From NCBI GenBank assembly GCA_001871015.1, contig MNUO01000061.1:1-8082 (forward strand): a stretch of 8,082 bases of DNA, in the 5' to 3' direction. Positions 1 through 7,416 of this stretch are shown piece by piece. How positions within the stretch are numbered: position 1 is the first letter of the stretch; every line of letters starts with the position of its first letter. The notes beneath the pieces were generated by a model that was not told where the DNA came from, made no database searches, and saw only the letters and a program-made list of their open reading frames with translations. Made by a program: the position numbers and the translations under genes. Source of the stretch: Candidatus Desantisbacteria bacterium CG1_02_38_46. Lineage in GTDB: Bacteria > Desantisbacteria > UBA1551 > UBA1559.

Positions 1-236
1 CTTTTGCTGTTAAGAACACTGGAAAGCATAGCAACACCCTGCTCCGTAAATACATAAGGTAAGTATCTAATACCGCCCCATCTTGAGGTTTCAAATTGAA
101 ACCTCAAGTTAGCAAATTCTTCTTTAGTTAATTGAAACATAAAATCATCTGGAAATCTGTCTATATTTCTTTTTACTGCAAGATTAAGTGATTTTGTTTT
201 TACGCCATAAAGTTTACCAAGGTCTCTATCTAACAT
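1..236 (-). CDS. ORF6N-domain protein (phage antirepressor-like), partial at the window edge
   Basis: The minus-strand frame is open through the left edge and gives 78 codons from the ATG at 236. The protein starts [15 protein letters not shown] and continues through [16 protein letters not shown] to [22 protein letters not shown]. These blocks are diagnostic of the ORF6N domain, found in phage antirepressor-type and accessory bacterial proteins and thought to bind DNA. The open frame continues upstream to a TAA at 282-284. Residues LIRG just before the ATG still fit the family, which usually reads IRGxxVMLDxDL, whereas the IVRWLSPG before them does not. A normal member has roughly 15 more N-terminal residues, so the 5' end may be lost or replaced. 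AGAGG (251-247) lies 10 nt before the ATG, and a TTG at 257 is an alternative start. The domain call is firm. Whether the gene is intact is not known. Confidence 0.8.
   Translation of the reverse strand, partial: MLDRDLGKLYGVKTKSLNLAVKRNIDRFPDDFMFQLTKEEFANLRFQFETSRWGGIRYLPYVFTEQGVAMLSSVLNSK
82..108. repeat. Perfect 13-bp inverted repeat inside the ORF6N coding region
   Basis: CTTGAGGTTTCAA (82-94) is followed by one A and then its exact reverse complement TTGAAACCTCAAG (96-108). It lies in the codons for [10 protein letters not shown], just before the RWGG motif of the ORF6N protein. Palindromy ends at both outer flanks (T81 opposite T109). As RNA or single-stranded DNA it would form a stable hairpin. 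It might be a recombination or binding site, or a by-product of coding a quasi-symmetric peptide; no function is shown. Confidence 0.9.
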
Positions 237-261
237 TGCATTCAGACCTCTAATCAAACCT

Positions 262-330
262 GGGGATAGCCATCTGACAATTTACTATCCCCCGGTATTT
301 CTAAACGGGGTTTACTTGAGGGTGGTCCCG
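262..330. repeat. Cluster of overlapping GC-rich hairpins 5' of the ORF6N gene
   Basis: GGGGATAG (262-269) pairs exactly with CTATCCCC (285-292) over a 15-nt loop. CCCCG (290-294) can instead pair with CGGGG (306-310), and CGGG (306-309) can pair with CCCG (327-330). Adjacent stems share bases and are therefore mutually exclusive. On the minus strand the cluster sits just before the ORF6N gene, where it could be a leader attenuator. It also lies where that gene stops resembling its family, so it may instead be the end of a mobile element. I cannot choose between these. Confidence 0.5.
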
Positions 331-379
331 AGGTCTATAGATATTACAATTGATAGTTATTACTGGCATGGTTACTTTC

Positions 380-397
380 TCTCAATACCTATTGAGA
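380..397. repeat. AT-rich inverted repeat downstream of the operon, weak terminator candidate
   Basis: TCTCAATA (380-387) and TATTGAGA (390-397) are exact reverse complements around a 2-nt CC. A further TCAATA at 404-409 could pair alternatively with TATTGA (390-395). The hairpin lies about 60 nt past the stop codon of the kinase-AAA gene, where the operon transcript should end. On the minus strand it is followed by GAAAGTAACC, not a U-run, so it is not a canonical intrinsic terminator. The rest of 237-459 shows no gene. Confidence 0.5.
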
Positions 398-459
398 AAC
401 TTTTCAATACATATTGGCTGTTACCCATAAGATCATTTCCAATTTCCAAATCAGTTTCA

Positions 460-2202
460 TCAAAAACTCCGCTTGTTCTTAAAATTATCATAATATTTAA
501 TCATTTCTCTGGAAACAGAAGGAGAAACGATACTAATTGTATCGGATAGAATCTTAAAAGTGATATCACTTTTTTTCTTAAGTGCAGACCTTGCTGCCTC
601 ATTGATGATCATTTCTATATCACTCGCCATATAGTTTTCGGTAGCAGAAGCAAGAGAATTACTTTTTATGTCAGGTGAAGTGGGGCGGCCACTGAGGAAC
701 ATATCAAATAGTGCAGCACGAGCATCATAGTCTGGTGGCGGCACGTAGATCAATTTATCAAACCGTCCTGTACGTAATGCTGCCTGATCTATTCTATCTG
801 GTCGGTTAGTAGTTGCAATTACAACAATACCATCTCTACTACATTCACTTACTTGACTCAGGAACTCATTAACCTCTGACGAATAGTGATGATCTAGTTT
901 ATCACTGCGCTTCGGAATTATCGCATCAATTTCATCAATAAATATTATGGAAGGTGCTTTTTCTCTGGCTCGTTGGAATAATCTTCCAATTTTTTGTTGT
1001 GTGCCGTGAACGTAGGTACTTGCCAAGTCAGATGGCCTGACCTCAATAAATGTATAGTTGATTTCTTCAGATAACTTCTTTGATATAAAGGTTTTACCAC
1101 ATCCAGGAGGTCCGTAAAGAAGAATTCCGTTAGGAAGGGAAATCCTATATTTGTTATACAAATCTTTTTGTTGTAAGGGCAGAATAATTTCAGAATAGAG
1201 CAGTTCCTTGAGCTCCTCCATACCAGCAACACCAGAGAAACCACTTCCTTCCTTAATTTTTTTAATTGCTTCGGGTTCACGCATATCTGTCTTTTGAATT
1301 ATTGGTCTCTTATCCCTGTTTTCATAATCAAGCAAAGCACTCAAAAATTCCGTACCGTCCTTAAATCGCTGTGATTGGTCATCTTGAATGGCTTTCAAAA
1401 TTATTTCATCTAATTGACTGTCACATTGGTCATTAATAAATGACGGTTTCTGAGGCTTTTGTTTTCTTGCTTTAAGGACTGCAATCTCCATCGCATCTAT
1501 ATCGTCTTCAGCTCCGGTAAGATCGTAAGTCCACGGAGCAATTCCTGTCACCATTTGATAGAACACAATACCTGCTGAAAATACATCGCTCGCTGGAGTG
1601 TGGAAACCCCAGGGGCTTTCCGGTGGTAGATAGGTAACAGTACCGGCTGCGCCAGTCATGCGAGTTTTTGGGTCTACTGCTTTAGCGACTCCAAAGTCTG
1701 AAACTTTTCCAGTTGGCATTGATGTGTCATAGGAAAGGAGAACATTTTGCGGTTTTATGTCTCGGTGAATTACTGGAGGCTCCTGTCTATGTGCAACTGA
1801 GAGCCCGGCACAGATATCTCTCTGAATAGAAAGAGCAAGTGGAAGTGCAATTCTAATCTTCCTTTTTAGCAATTGGAATAAAGTTTCACCAGACACATAC
1901 TCCATAGAGATAAAAAACAATTCCTTGTCATCCTTTTTGAAGGAATTTGCTTCAAAAACTCTGACTACATTGGGGTGAGTTATATGAGAAAGAATCGTAG
2001 CTTCTGAAATAAAATTTGACTGTTCTTCTCTTTTAAAAACATCTGGTTTTAAGACCTTTAGAGCCTGCAAGCCTAAAAATTTATGTTTGACTCGGTAGAC
2101 CTCAGCAAAGGCACCTGCACCAATGAAGCAATCAATAGTGTATGTGTCCTTGATTACTTCACCCGCAGTAAGTAATGCATTCTGGGGAATTTTTCGACTC
2201 AT
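460..2202 (-). CDS. Ser/Thr protein kinase fused to a Cdc48/FtsH-class AAA ATPase
   Basis: 580 aa, cytosolic, with no signal peptide or TM segment. Residues about 20-290 are a Hanks-type kinase: Gly-rich loop GAGAFAEV (28-35), ATP lysine K49, helix-C glutamate E67, catalytic loop HRDIKPQN (146-153, D148), DFG (169-171) and a PPE version of the APE motif (193-195). T183, T188 and T190 lie in the activation loop. All key residues are present, so it should be active. Residues about 320-560 are an AAA module: Walker A GPPGCGKT (364-371), Walker B IIFIDEID (419-426), sensor-1 TTNRPD (464-469) and arginine-finger motif RTGRFD (477-482), the layout of Cdc48/FtsH-type unfoldases. There is no FtsH protease part, so it likely remodels or unfolds its target. 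The ATG overlaps the Hsp70 stop (ATGA) and has no clear Shine-Dalgarno site, suggesting translational coupling. Substrates are unknown. Confidence 0.93.
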   Translation of the reverse strand: MSRKIPQNALLTAGEVIKDTYTIDCFIGAGAFAEVYRVKHKFLGLQALKVLKPDVFKREEQSNFISEATILSHITHPNVVRVFEANSFKKDDKELFFISMEYVSGETLFQLLKRKIRIALPLALSIQRDICAGLSVAHRQEPPVIHRDIKPQNVLLSYDTSMPTGKVSDFGVAKAVDPKTRMTGAAGTVTYLPPESPWGFHTPASDVFSAGIVFYQMVTGIAPWTYDLTGAEDDIDAMEIAVLKARKQKPQKPSFINDQCDSQLDEIILKAIQDDQSQRFKDGTEFLSALLDYENRDKRPIIQKTDMREPEAIKKIKEGSGFSGVAGMEELKELLYSEIILPLQQKDLYNKYRISLPNGILLYGPPGCGKTFISKKLSEEINYTFIEVRPSDLASTYVHGTQQKIGRLFQRAREKAPSIIFIDEIDAIIPKRSDKLDHHYSSEVNEFLSQVSECSRDGIVVIATTNRPDRIDQAALRTGRFDKLIYVPPPDYDARAALFDMFLSGRPTSPDIKSNSLASATENYMASDIEMIINEAARSALKKKSDITFKILSDTISIVSPSVSREMIKYYDNFKNKRSF

Positions 2203-4715
2203 AGTTTAGGTATGTAAATTGGGATATCGGTCCTTGGTACTTTCGTCTTTTCTTGATCTGCTTTGGGCATGAGGCCCCAAAGCTCGAAGACAATGTTCTT
2301 AATCTCATCAGAAAATTGGCCACTTGCGAGTAAGGAGCTCCCCTTATCGACAAGATCTCTGGCTTTTGACCGATCACTCCATTGAATTTCATCAAATGAT
2401 TCATTTATATTGGTTAATACAGAAACCCAATATTCTTTTCGCTGAAATAAGATGTTCAATTTTAGCTGGAGTAGTTTATCCTTCACATCCTTTGCACGCT
2501 TGACATTCTTTAATTCAATTGCTTTTTCAATCTCCGGTTTTAATTGCGATAGAATCTGCTTCGCTTTATCGTCTCCAAATCTGTCAACAACCTGTTCCGT
2601 TGCTTTCAATTCTTCGGTAAGTTCATTTTCAACCTGTGGCCAGTTTATACTTCTCTCAATTCCATCTATTTTTACAGCAATTTCATTTAGCCTCTTCTGA
2701 ACCTCTCTGCTCCGGTCTTTGTCACCGCGCCCCTTTTCATTTAGGTCATCAATTTCTATCAAACTCTTTTCTATTTCAGTCGGCTTAGGCCCAGCGAACT
2801 CTCCAACTTGTTGAATCTTATTCTGTATGTCATCTAACCTTGTTTTTTCATCTTCAATTTGGTGGGCGAGTTCGTCTGTGCTTACAGCAGAAAGTGTGTA
2901 ATCCGGGTCCATGACTTTTTCTATGGTTTTATCCAAATATGGCAGGTAAGCACTCGTCTTGACTCTCCGTGATTCATCTATTCTAATTGTTACCGTTACT
3001 TCACTTCTTTCGGGCAATAAAGATGACAACATATCTCCAGAAATTCTTATCTCATTCATATAGGTATTTCTGATAGGTTTTGTTCCCCCTTTCCCCTCCC
3101 AAACGACGATTTTCAAGACATCTGAACTATTGCCTGGTCGTAATTTCTTTGGGGCAAAGAAAGTTTTCTTGCTGACAATAGGTAGGGAAGTTCCTTTTGT
3201 CAGTATAGGCACTATCAATTCTTCCTCCTCCGCTCCTATTACAGTAGCAGAAATTCCAATATCGTGTGGTAGAGGAGGCTGTGCTATTTTAATCCCTTGC
3301 AAAATAGAAATAGAATTCGGTTCACATGCCAATCTGTTACCTGTTTCATCGAAAAGCTCAACTGAGAAACCATTCGTCGTGTTTTCTATTAAATGGAGAC
3401 GCACCACCAAAACGGCACCACCTTCAAGTTCAATTTTGCCCGTTGTCCAATCCTTATCATTTCTTGTTACTACTGCAAAAACTTTTGAAGGAACAGTGCC
3501 CTTGGTCTTTTCCTTATCAACCTTAATCCCAAACGTTAACTCTGTCTCTGCTGTTGTATCAGGATAGCCCAATATCAACTGTATCTTTGAATAATCCCGT
3601 GGTTGTTTCTCAACCGGAATTGGCTTCGTTGAAGCAAATATAGCAGCTCCTTGTGCAACCACAGTCATAGGGTCAATCGTTACATTTATGTTCTTATATA
3701 ATTCGTTTTTTACTTTTTCTCTTAACAAGGGGATATAAGTGGGACCACCAACCATCAGGACTGTCATTAAATCGGAAGAGGGCAACCTATTCCTTGTTAA
3801 TAATTCTTTGCAAATACTTATTGCTCCATCAATTAGTGGAGAAATAAGTTGTTCAAATTCTGAGCGGTTAATACTAATTGCAGTATCTATCTTGTTCCCA
3901 TTGTCATCCTCACATACTGACTCTTCCTCTATGATGTAAAAGGCTCTATCCGACAATGTAATCTTTGCTTCTTCAGCATAACGCTTCCAAGCCCAACGCA
4001 AGTCCAGACGGCGGTCGTCGTCATTAACTATTGCTTCAATTGAGAAGTTTTCTTCTAAATGGGGTATAATTTTTTCATCAACTATTAACCAATCCATGTT
4101 TTTACCACCAAGATAGTTATCTCCGGCATGGTCAATAACCTTCATAATTCCTTCTTCCATTCCGACAAGAGCCGCATCAAATGTTCCACCTCCAAAATCA
4201 AAAACCAACCATATTCCTTCAATGTTTTTTTTATCATATAGAAAAGCCAACGATGCAGCTATAGGTTCCTGTAACAATTGAAAGTATTCAAAACCCGCTA
4301 ATTCAGCGGCTCTACGAGTGGCTTCTATTTGAACCTGGTCAAAGGCGGCAGGAACAGTAATCACAACTGATGAGAATTCTTCATCTTTGACTGCTCGTTT
4401 TAGTTGCTTTAATATCTCTGCAGATAATTCCTCCGGGGTATAAGACTTGTCCATGTGAGTAGAATGATAAATATCATCTGAGCCCATTGCTCTTTTGAAT
4501 TCAATAAAAGTGTTTTCTTTATCCTTGGATATTGCATTATATGCCATGTCCCCAACCAACATCTGCCTCCTTTTGGTAAAATGCACACAGGAGGGCAAAA
4601 TTTCCTTGTTGCGCGGTCCATGACGAAAGATTGTTATTCTTCCGTTGTCCATACGGGCGATTTCTGAATTAGTAGTGCCCAAGTCTATTCCATAATCAAT
4701 TTTTTGTCTTGCCAT
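2199..4715 (-). CDS. Divergent Hsp70 (DnaK-like) chaperone with an extra insert and a long helical tail
   Basis: 838 aa against about 640 for DnaK. The nucleotide-binding domain (about 1-365) looks functional: phosphate-1 loop IDLGTTNS (10-17), catalytic lysine candidate K74 in EFKRAMG, VPAAFDQVQ (121-129), QEPIAAS (149-155), phosphate-2 loop FDFGGGTFD (172-180), GDNYLGGKNMD (198-208), adenosine motif MVGGPTYIP (321-329) and QGAAIFA (355-361). The DVTPLSLGIE-like start of the substrate-binding beta domain appears only near 482 (LPHDIGISA), followed by LPIVSKKTFF, so about 110 residues are inserted after the NBD. Residues about 600-838 are charged and helical, replacing and exceeding the DnaK lid, with no EEVD-type tail. 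It should be an ATP-driven chaperone or adaptor working with the two upstream proteins. It lies 14 nt after the GrpE-like gene and overlaps the kinase-AAA gene by 4 nt. The length and insert argue against it being the housekeeping dnaK. Confidence 0.95.
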   Translation of the reverse strand: MARQKIDYGIDLGTTNSEIARMDNGRITIFRHGPRNKEILPSCVHFTKRRQMLVGDMAYNAISKDKENTFIEFKRAMGSDDIYHSTHMDKSYTPEELSAEILKQLKRAVKDEEFSSVVITVPAAFDQVQIEATRRAAELAGFEYFQLLQEPIAASLAFLYDKKNIEGIWLVFDFGGGTFDAALVGMEEGIMKVIDHAGDNYLGGKNMDWLIVDEKIIPHLEENFSIEAIVNDDDRRLDLRWAWKRYAEEAKITLSDRAFYIIEEESVCEDDNGNKIDTAISINRSEFEQLISPLIDGAISICKELLTRNRLPSSDLMTVLMVGGPTYIPLLREKVKNELYKNINVTIDPMTVVAQGAAIFASTKPIPVEKQPRDYSKIQLILGYPDTTAETELTFGIKVDKEKTKGTVPSKVFAVVTRNDKDWTTGKIELEGGAVLVVRLHLIENTTNGFSVELFDETGNRLACEPNSISILQGIKIAQPPLPHDIGISATVIGAEEEELIVPILTKGTSLPIVSKKTFFAPKKLRPGNSSDVLKIVVWEGKGGTKPIRNTYMNEIRISGDMLSSLLPERSEVTVTIRIDESRRVKTSAYLPYLDKTIEKVMDPDYTLSAVSTDELAHQIEDEKTRLDDIQNKIQQVGEFAGPKPTEIEKSLIEIDDLNEKGRGDKDRSREVQKRLNEIAVKIDGIERSINWPQVENELTEELKATEQVVDRFGDDKAKQILSQLKPEIEKAIELKNVKRAKDVKDKLLQLKLNILFQRKEYWVSVLTNINESFDEIQWSDRSKARDLVDKGSSLLASGQFSDEIKNIVFELWGLMPKADQEKTKVPRTDIPIYIPKL

Positions 4716-4719
4716 TTTT

Positions 4720-4726
4720 CCTCCTC
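4720..4726 (-). promoter_or_regulatory. Strong ribosome binding site of the Hsp70 gene
   Basis: The minus strand reads GAGGAGG, then AAAA, then the ATG at 4715. This is a near-perfect anti-16S match inside the 14-nt gap after the GrpE-like gene. It is the strongest such site in the operon, so the Hsp70 is probably translated more than its neighbours. Confidence 0.85.
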
Positions 4727-4729
4727 TTA

Positions 4730-5620
4730 TTAAGGTTGTTTCATATTTTTAGATGATATAGAAAGCTCTGCTTCTCCATGGCTCACTGCAACACCGTTGT
4801 GGAAAATTTGTGGTGTGATCATTCTTGAGATAATTTCTTCTCCGGGTTCAAGGTCATCTCTTCTAATAGTGTTAGTAATTTTAACCGTTAGTTCATCTAC
4901 ATATGACTGTCCTGTGAGGTCTTTTATTGTATATCCCTGCCGATTAAATTCATCCTCTAAACGAGTTAAAGCATTCTTTAATGCGTGTATCCCCTTTGTA
5001 TTTTCATCCATATGCTTGATTCTTTTCCGCATTCTAAAAATTTCATTACCTACCGATACTGGCAAGGAATGGTCAATTTCTGTTTCTGGTAGCTTTTTTC
5101 CAACTGCTTCTTTCTTCAGAAGAACTAATTGGTTTTCAAGCATCTCGCTTACCTTGGCATCAATCTTAATGCTTTCCTCAACAACATTGACCTTCTTGAA
5201 CTTCTTCTGAAACACTACTATTATCACAATAATTATCAATAATGTAAATAGAATTGATAAGCTAACTACAAGAAATTTGGTTAACGTATCTTTTTTAATA
5301 CTTGTTATTTCTTTGTCCGTCTTTTGATTTAAGTCAGTCATAATATCTTTTAATGTATTCTGTTCAGTGCTAAGTGAGTTAAGTTTGTTGGTCAGGCTTT
5401 GAAATTGGTTTTTAATGGCTACTTGGTTTTCTGAGAGGTTCTTAAATTCCGCCTGCATCGTCTTTGTAATATCAGCTATTGATGAGCTTACACTATCTAT
5501 TCTAATTTCAAGTTTCTCTATCTTGGATTTATCTTTAAGAGCATTTTGAGTTTGACTATAACCAATCGTACTTAATAGACATAGAAAAAATATGGCTACT
5601 TTTAGTTGTATCTTTTTCAT
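4730..5620 (-). CDS. Membrane-anchored coiled-coil protein with a GrpE-like cytoplasmic C-terminus
   Basis: 296 aa. Residues 1-22 look like a Sec signal peptide: basic MKK, a hydrophobic core, and an end at GYSQ. Residues about 28-112 are a charged, heptad-like segment, probably periplasmic coiled coil. A TM helix spans about 115-137 and is followed by QKKFKK, so the positive-inside rule puts the C-terminus in the cytoplasm. A second coiled coil (about 145-228) leads into a small C-terminal domain: LTGQSY (235-240), acidic RRDDLEPGEEI (253-263), ITPQIFHNG (268-276) and GEAELSIS (282-289). The order of coil, G-Q/E-x-Y/F-D, PG, NG and a closing beta strand parallels GrpE, the DnaK nucleotide exchange factor. 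With an Hsp70 next door, exchange-factor or Hsp70-tethering activity is plausible but inferred. The start is 2 nt after the previous stop, and GGAG lies 10 nt upstream within the preceding gene. Confidence 0.85.
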   Translation of the reverse strand: MKKIQLKVAIFFLCLLSTIGYSQTQNALKDKSKIEKLEIRIDSVSSSIADITKTMQAEFKNLSENQVAIKNQFQSLTNKLNSLSTEQNTLKDIMTDLNQKTDKEITSIKKDTLTKFLVVSLSILFTLLIIIVIIVVFQKKFKKVNVVEESIKIDAKVSEMLENQLVLLKKEAVGKKLPETEIDHSLPVSVGNEIFRMRKRIKHMDENTKGIHALKNALTRLEDEFNRQGYTIKDLTGQSYVDELTVKITNTIRRDDLEPGEEIISRMITPQIFHNGVAVSHGEAELSISSKNMKQP

Positions 5621-5622
5621 TC

Positions 5623-7386
5623 TTATTTAGCTCCAATTAAGCGATTATATCGGTTAATATCAGCATCGATTACATCAAAAAGCCGATTATATTCGGCATA
5701 CCTTGTTTGGTAATTCTCAACAACCTGAACAAGAGCATTGTAATTATCAATATTGCTATGGTAGGTAACTTCATTTACATATAGTCCTTGTCGCAATTTT
5801 CTTTCTGCATCGTCAATATCTTCTTTAAGCCTTTTTAATTGATTGTCATAACCCTCAAGAGTATTTCTCAACGATGCAAGTTCGGACTCCATTTTAGTTA
5901 GTCGCATTTTATCCTCATCAATTTTCTGCTTCAGGGCACCAGCCTCTTGAGATTTTGGCCCTGTTTCGTAGGAACTTGAATAAGAGACAGAACTTGGTGG
6001 TGTGTATGTCCCGGATGAGTAGTTGTTAGAATCTGTTCCTAAAAAAAGCCTAAGCATTCCCAGTAATAGCAAAATTCCTAAACCTAAGTGCCACTTATCA
6101 AATGTTCTGAAAAGAACTTTTCCCAAGAATCTGTAATAATTGGCGCCCGTCTCAATGACTCGATATCTTCCCAAAGGTATAATGGGAATGCCAAAAAATA
6201 CGAAATACCTTGTGGTCTCATAACAATTTGGTTCAAAATTGTAATTTGAATGTCCATAAAGTGTGGTTCCTATGCCGTATATTGCGCCGAGATGTGGTGC
6301 TTTCTTAATAGGTTCAAGACCTCTCCACATTTTTTCTTGCTTAAGATTCTCTTTGATAACCTTAAAGTTTGTCTCATATCTTTCTTTTAGTAAAAGCCCT
6401 GTAATATAAGTTTCAGCTAATTCATAAATATCCTCACTCTTTTGCCATTGACCAGTCTTGTTAGCATAGTGAATACCGTTATCTAAAATGATCCCACCAA
6501 TTTTATCTCCATAACTTTCTATAAGAAAAGCATTACCGCTTTGTTTGATCTGTTCAAAATATGGGTTTACCTCTTTATAAAACGTCCTTGTCTCAGTGTA
6601 TATCTTCTCATAATTACCTTTATCATCAGTCTCCGAAAAAGCAGTACACATTTTATCTATCTCTTCTGATATAGGATTGGCGTATTTGTCTTTTACAAAT
6701 CCAACAATCTCTTGTGACAAACCACTTTCATTCAAGTATTTAAAAAAACGACCAATTTGGTCTAACTGGTCCGCATTTGCCCATCCTTTAAGAAACTGGT
6801 TTGCTGCTTGGTAAATACTATTACCTATCGATTTAGTAATTTGACTATCGGTGATATTCGTTGATAATTCTACATCAATTTTCTTTATTAGATTGGGTAT
6901 TTTAACAGATGCGATAAGTTCAGCCCAATATTTTATACTGTTTTTAAGATGTTCATAATTAGAGGCAGTTTCTTGGCAAGCTAATATTTGTTCGAGCGTA
7001 ATTAAGTTCTTTTTATGATGGGAATACTTTTGCTGAGTAGCTGCTGACCAAATATCAATCGCTTCCTCAACATTTTTATGTTTTAAACTATTGAGTGCTC
7101 TCTTATCAAACTTATCAATATCCCAAAACCAGGAAATTAAGTGTTCGAGTTTTGTATTTGGATTGTCTATGGATTGCACCGCTTTTCTCACGGATTCAGT
7201 ATTTCGATGGAGTTCTCCTATCCAAGGCAAATCTGAATCATATTGGGGAGTTTGTTCAATTGTAATATAGGTTTGTATCTCTTCTACTCTACAAACAACT
7301 TCCTTCTTTGATGCTGTAACGGGCAAACCCAATATACGAAAGGCATTCTTTATTATTTTACTTTCCACAGTATTAACAGTTATCAA
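5623..7386 (-). CDS. J-like, membrane-anchored coiled-coil protein; first gene of the operon
   Basis: 587 aa. The N-terminus (about 13-88) resembles a degenerate J-type domain found in bacterial membrane proteins: NAFRILGLPVTASKKEV, then ESVRKAVQSIDNPNTKLEHL and ISWFWD. The HPD tripeptide needed to stimulate Hsp70 ATPase is absent. Residues about 95-355 are helical with TPR-like stretches (ALNSLKHKNVEEAIDIW). Residues about 366-425 hold a compact motif region: LGAIYGIGTTLYG, YETTRYFVFFGIPIIPLGRYRV, YYRFLGKV. A TM helix follows (about 432-449), then an S/T/Y-rich linker (452-478), a coiled coil (about 480-532) and a mostly polar helical tail. The start is a TTG with GAGG (7396-7393) 6 nt upstream; no in-frame ATG lies between it and the TAG at 7425-7423, while a GTG six codons downstream is an alternative. 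A co-chaperone or membrane scaffold for the operon's Hsp70 is the likely role, from context and the weak J similarity. Confidence 0.85.
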   Translation of the reverse strand: MITVNTVESKIIKNAFRILGLPVTASKKEVVCRVEEIQTYITIEQTPQYDSDLPWIGELHRNTESVRKAVQSIDNPNTKLEHLISWFWDIDKFDKRALNSLKHKNVEEAIDIWSAATQQKYSHHKKNLITLEQILACQETASNYEHLKNSIKYWAELIASVKIPNLIKKIDVELSTNITDSQITKSIGNSIYQAANQFLKGWANADQLDQIGRFFKYLNESGLSQEIVGFVKDKYANPISEEIDKMCTAFSETDDKGNYEKIYTETRTFYKEVNPYFEQIKQSGNAFLIESYGDKIGGIILDNGIHYANKTGQWQKSEDIYELAETYITGLLLKERYETNFKVIKENLKQEKMWRGLEPIKKAPHLGAIYGIGTTLYGHSNYNFEPNCYETTRYFVFFGIPIIPLGRYRVIETGANYYRFLGKVLFRTFDKWHLGLGILLLLGMLRLFLGTDSNNYSSGTYTPPSSVSYSSSYETGPKSQEAGALKQKIDEDKMRLTKMESELASLRNTLEGYDNQLKRLKEDIDDAERKLRQGLYVNEVTYHSNIDNYNALVQVVENYQTRYAEYNRLFDVIDADINRYNRLIGAK

Positions 7387-7416
7387 CTCCCCCCTCTTTG
7401 GAAACTCTCCCCTATA

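Noticed and set aside
262-292. tRNA or CRISPR repeat
   Set aside because: A single 8-bp stem with no cloverleaf, and no repeat-spacer array anywhere in the window.
316-549. Plus-strand 77-aa open frame
   Set aside because: It overlaps the end of the kinase-AAA gene, starts at a non-ATG codon and has no recognisable family or ribosome binding site.
460-2202. FtsH protease
   Set aside because: No HEXXH zinc-protease domain follows the AAA module, and no N-terminal TM segments are present.
3130-3567. Plus-strand 145-aa open frame opposite the Hsp70 gene
   Set aside because: It is fully antisense to a well-supported Hsp70; its Ser/Val-rich composition is what antisense reading would give.
2199-4715. 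Housekeeping dnaK
   Set aside because: Too long, with an insert, an unusual tail and neighbours unlike grpE-dnaK-dnaJ.
4797-5210. Plus-strand 137-aa open frame with hydrophobic stretches
   Set aside because: It is antisense to the GrpE-like gene, and the apparent hydrophobicity is an antisense artefact of charged coiled coil.
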